From positions 1 through 5,776 of the forward strand of contig JAFOJB010000016.1 of assembly GCA_017420455.1 (NCBI GenBank): a DNA stretch of 5,776 nt, read 5' to 3'. The stretch is from Blautia sp. Its GTDB lineage: Bacteria; Bacillota; Clostridia; Lachnospirales; Lachnospiraceae. The position numbers and the translations under genes were made by a program. Below the pieces are notes generated by a model. The model was not told where the DNA came from and ran no database searches. It saw only the letters and a program-made list of their open reading frames with translations. Shown here in pieces: positions 5,268-5,776 of this stretch (position 1 is the first letter of the stretch; every line of letters begins with the position of its first letter).

Positions 5268-5776
5268 GCTTCTGCCCCCTTTCCATAAAGGTGGCAGGCA
5301 ACCTCATGCCCTGGTCCGATCTGTGTGAGCACCGGTTTCTTTTCCTTGCAGATCGCCGAACATCTTTCACAGCGGTCCTGGAACGGACAGCCTTCCGGTA
5401 CGTCCAGCGGGCTTGGCGGCTCGCCCTTGATGGGCTCGATCTTTCTTGAAAAATCCATCTTCGTATCGAAGACAGCGTTCAGAAGGGCTTTGGAATAGGG
5501 ATGGCAGCAGATCTCCGCCATGTTTTCCCCGGGCATGACCTCTACGATATTCCCCAGGTACATTACCGCGATCTGGTGCGAAAAGGACTGTATAAAGCCC
5601 AGATTATGACAGATAAAGCCGATGGTGATGTTCTTTTCCCTCTGCAGCTTTGTGATCAGCTCGATGACAGTCTCCTGAACAGACACATCCAGGGCACTGG
5701 TGGCCTCGTCCATGACGATGATCTCCGGTTCCAGCGCCAGAGCCCTGGCAATGGCGACTCTCTGCCTCTGGCCTCC
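5264..5776 (-). CDS. Oligopeptide/dipeptide ABC transporter ATP-binding protein, OppF/DppF-like (5'-truncated by window edge)
   Basis: Only the last 170 residues are visible; the frame stays open to the window edge, so Walker A and the Q-loop lie outside. The visible part starts inside the ABC signature (GGQRQR), then shows Walker B with the catalytic Glu (MDEATSALD, Asp23 and Glu24 of the visible part), the D-loop SALD, and the H-loop His57. The H-loop reads CHNLG instead of the usual S/T-H-D. The C-terminal extension is the oligo_HPY type: HPYSKALLNAV at 92-102, GEPPSPLDVPEGC at 118-130, and a cysteine set C130, C136, C139, C143 and C161 matching the cluster that binds iron-sulfur in some Opp/Dpp ATPases. 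MYLGNIVE and the PSPL...GC stretch favour OppF/DppF over OppD. It would hydrolyse ATP on the cytoplasmic face to drive peptide (or nickel/opine-type) import. Partner permease genes would lie beyond the edge. The stop overlaps the next start by ATGA. Confidence 0.93.
   Translation of the reverse strand, partial: GGQRQRVAIARALALEPEIIVMDEATSALDVSVQETVIELITKLQREKNITIGFICHNLGFIQSFSHQIAVMYLGNIVEVMPGENMAEICCHPYSKALLNAVFDTKMDFSRKIEPIKGEPPSPLDVPEGCPFQDRCERCSAICKEKKPVLTQIGPGHEVACHLYGKGAEA

Overview
The window has about 55% GC by eye, and every gene I can support lies on the minus strand. The combination of a Firmicutes-type MATE exporter, a zinc/cadmium P-type ATPase with no N-terminal metal-binding domain, a lipoprotein solute-binding protein, an Opp-type ATPase and a small palindromic repeat built on GGAACCGTCCCC suggests a gut Clostridia genome, most likely Lachnospiraceae. 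That assignment is inference from gene style and the repeat. No rRNA or other phylogenetic marker is present.

Layout in the direction of transcription (high to low coordinates). At 5776-5264 is the C-terminal 170 residues of an oligopeptide-type ABC transporter ATPase, cut by the window edge. Its stop overlaps the start of the next gene by ATGA. At 5267-4011 is a lipoprotein with a type 1 periplasmic-binding-protein fold. The two look translationally coupled and are the end of an operon that begins outside the window. At 3974-3847 is a compact array of three copies of a palindromic repeat, with a perfect 33-bp inverted repeat. Just beyond it is a perfect consensus promoter (TTGACA, 17 bp, TATAAT), followed by an ArsR/SmtB-like operator, and then a Zn/Cd-exporting P1B-2 ATPase at 3729-1819. 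After a 445-base gene-free stretch comes a MATE-family multidrug exporter at 1373-12.

The main functional stories are these. (1) The metal ATPase has a promoter and operator layout matching control by a metal-sensing ArsR/SmtB repressor; the repressor gene is not in the window. (2) The MATE gene has an unusual leader: a 44-bp module is duplicated 92 bp apart, and each copy holds a palindrome next to a strong Shine-Dalgarno sequence, with larger hairpins between and upstream. This is either a duplicated promoter/operator or a structured RNA leader. (3) A type 1 binding protein is coupled to an Opp-family ATPase, although Opp systems normally use a different binding-protein fold. I found no tRNA, rRNA, CRISPR array, transposase, or riboswitch of a class I recognise.
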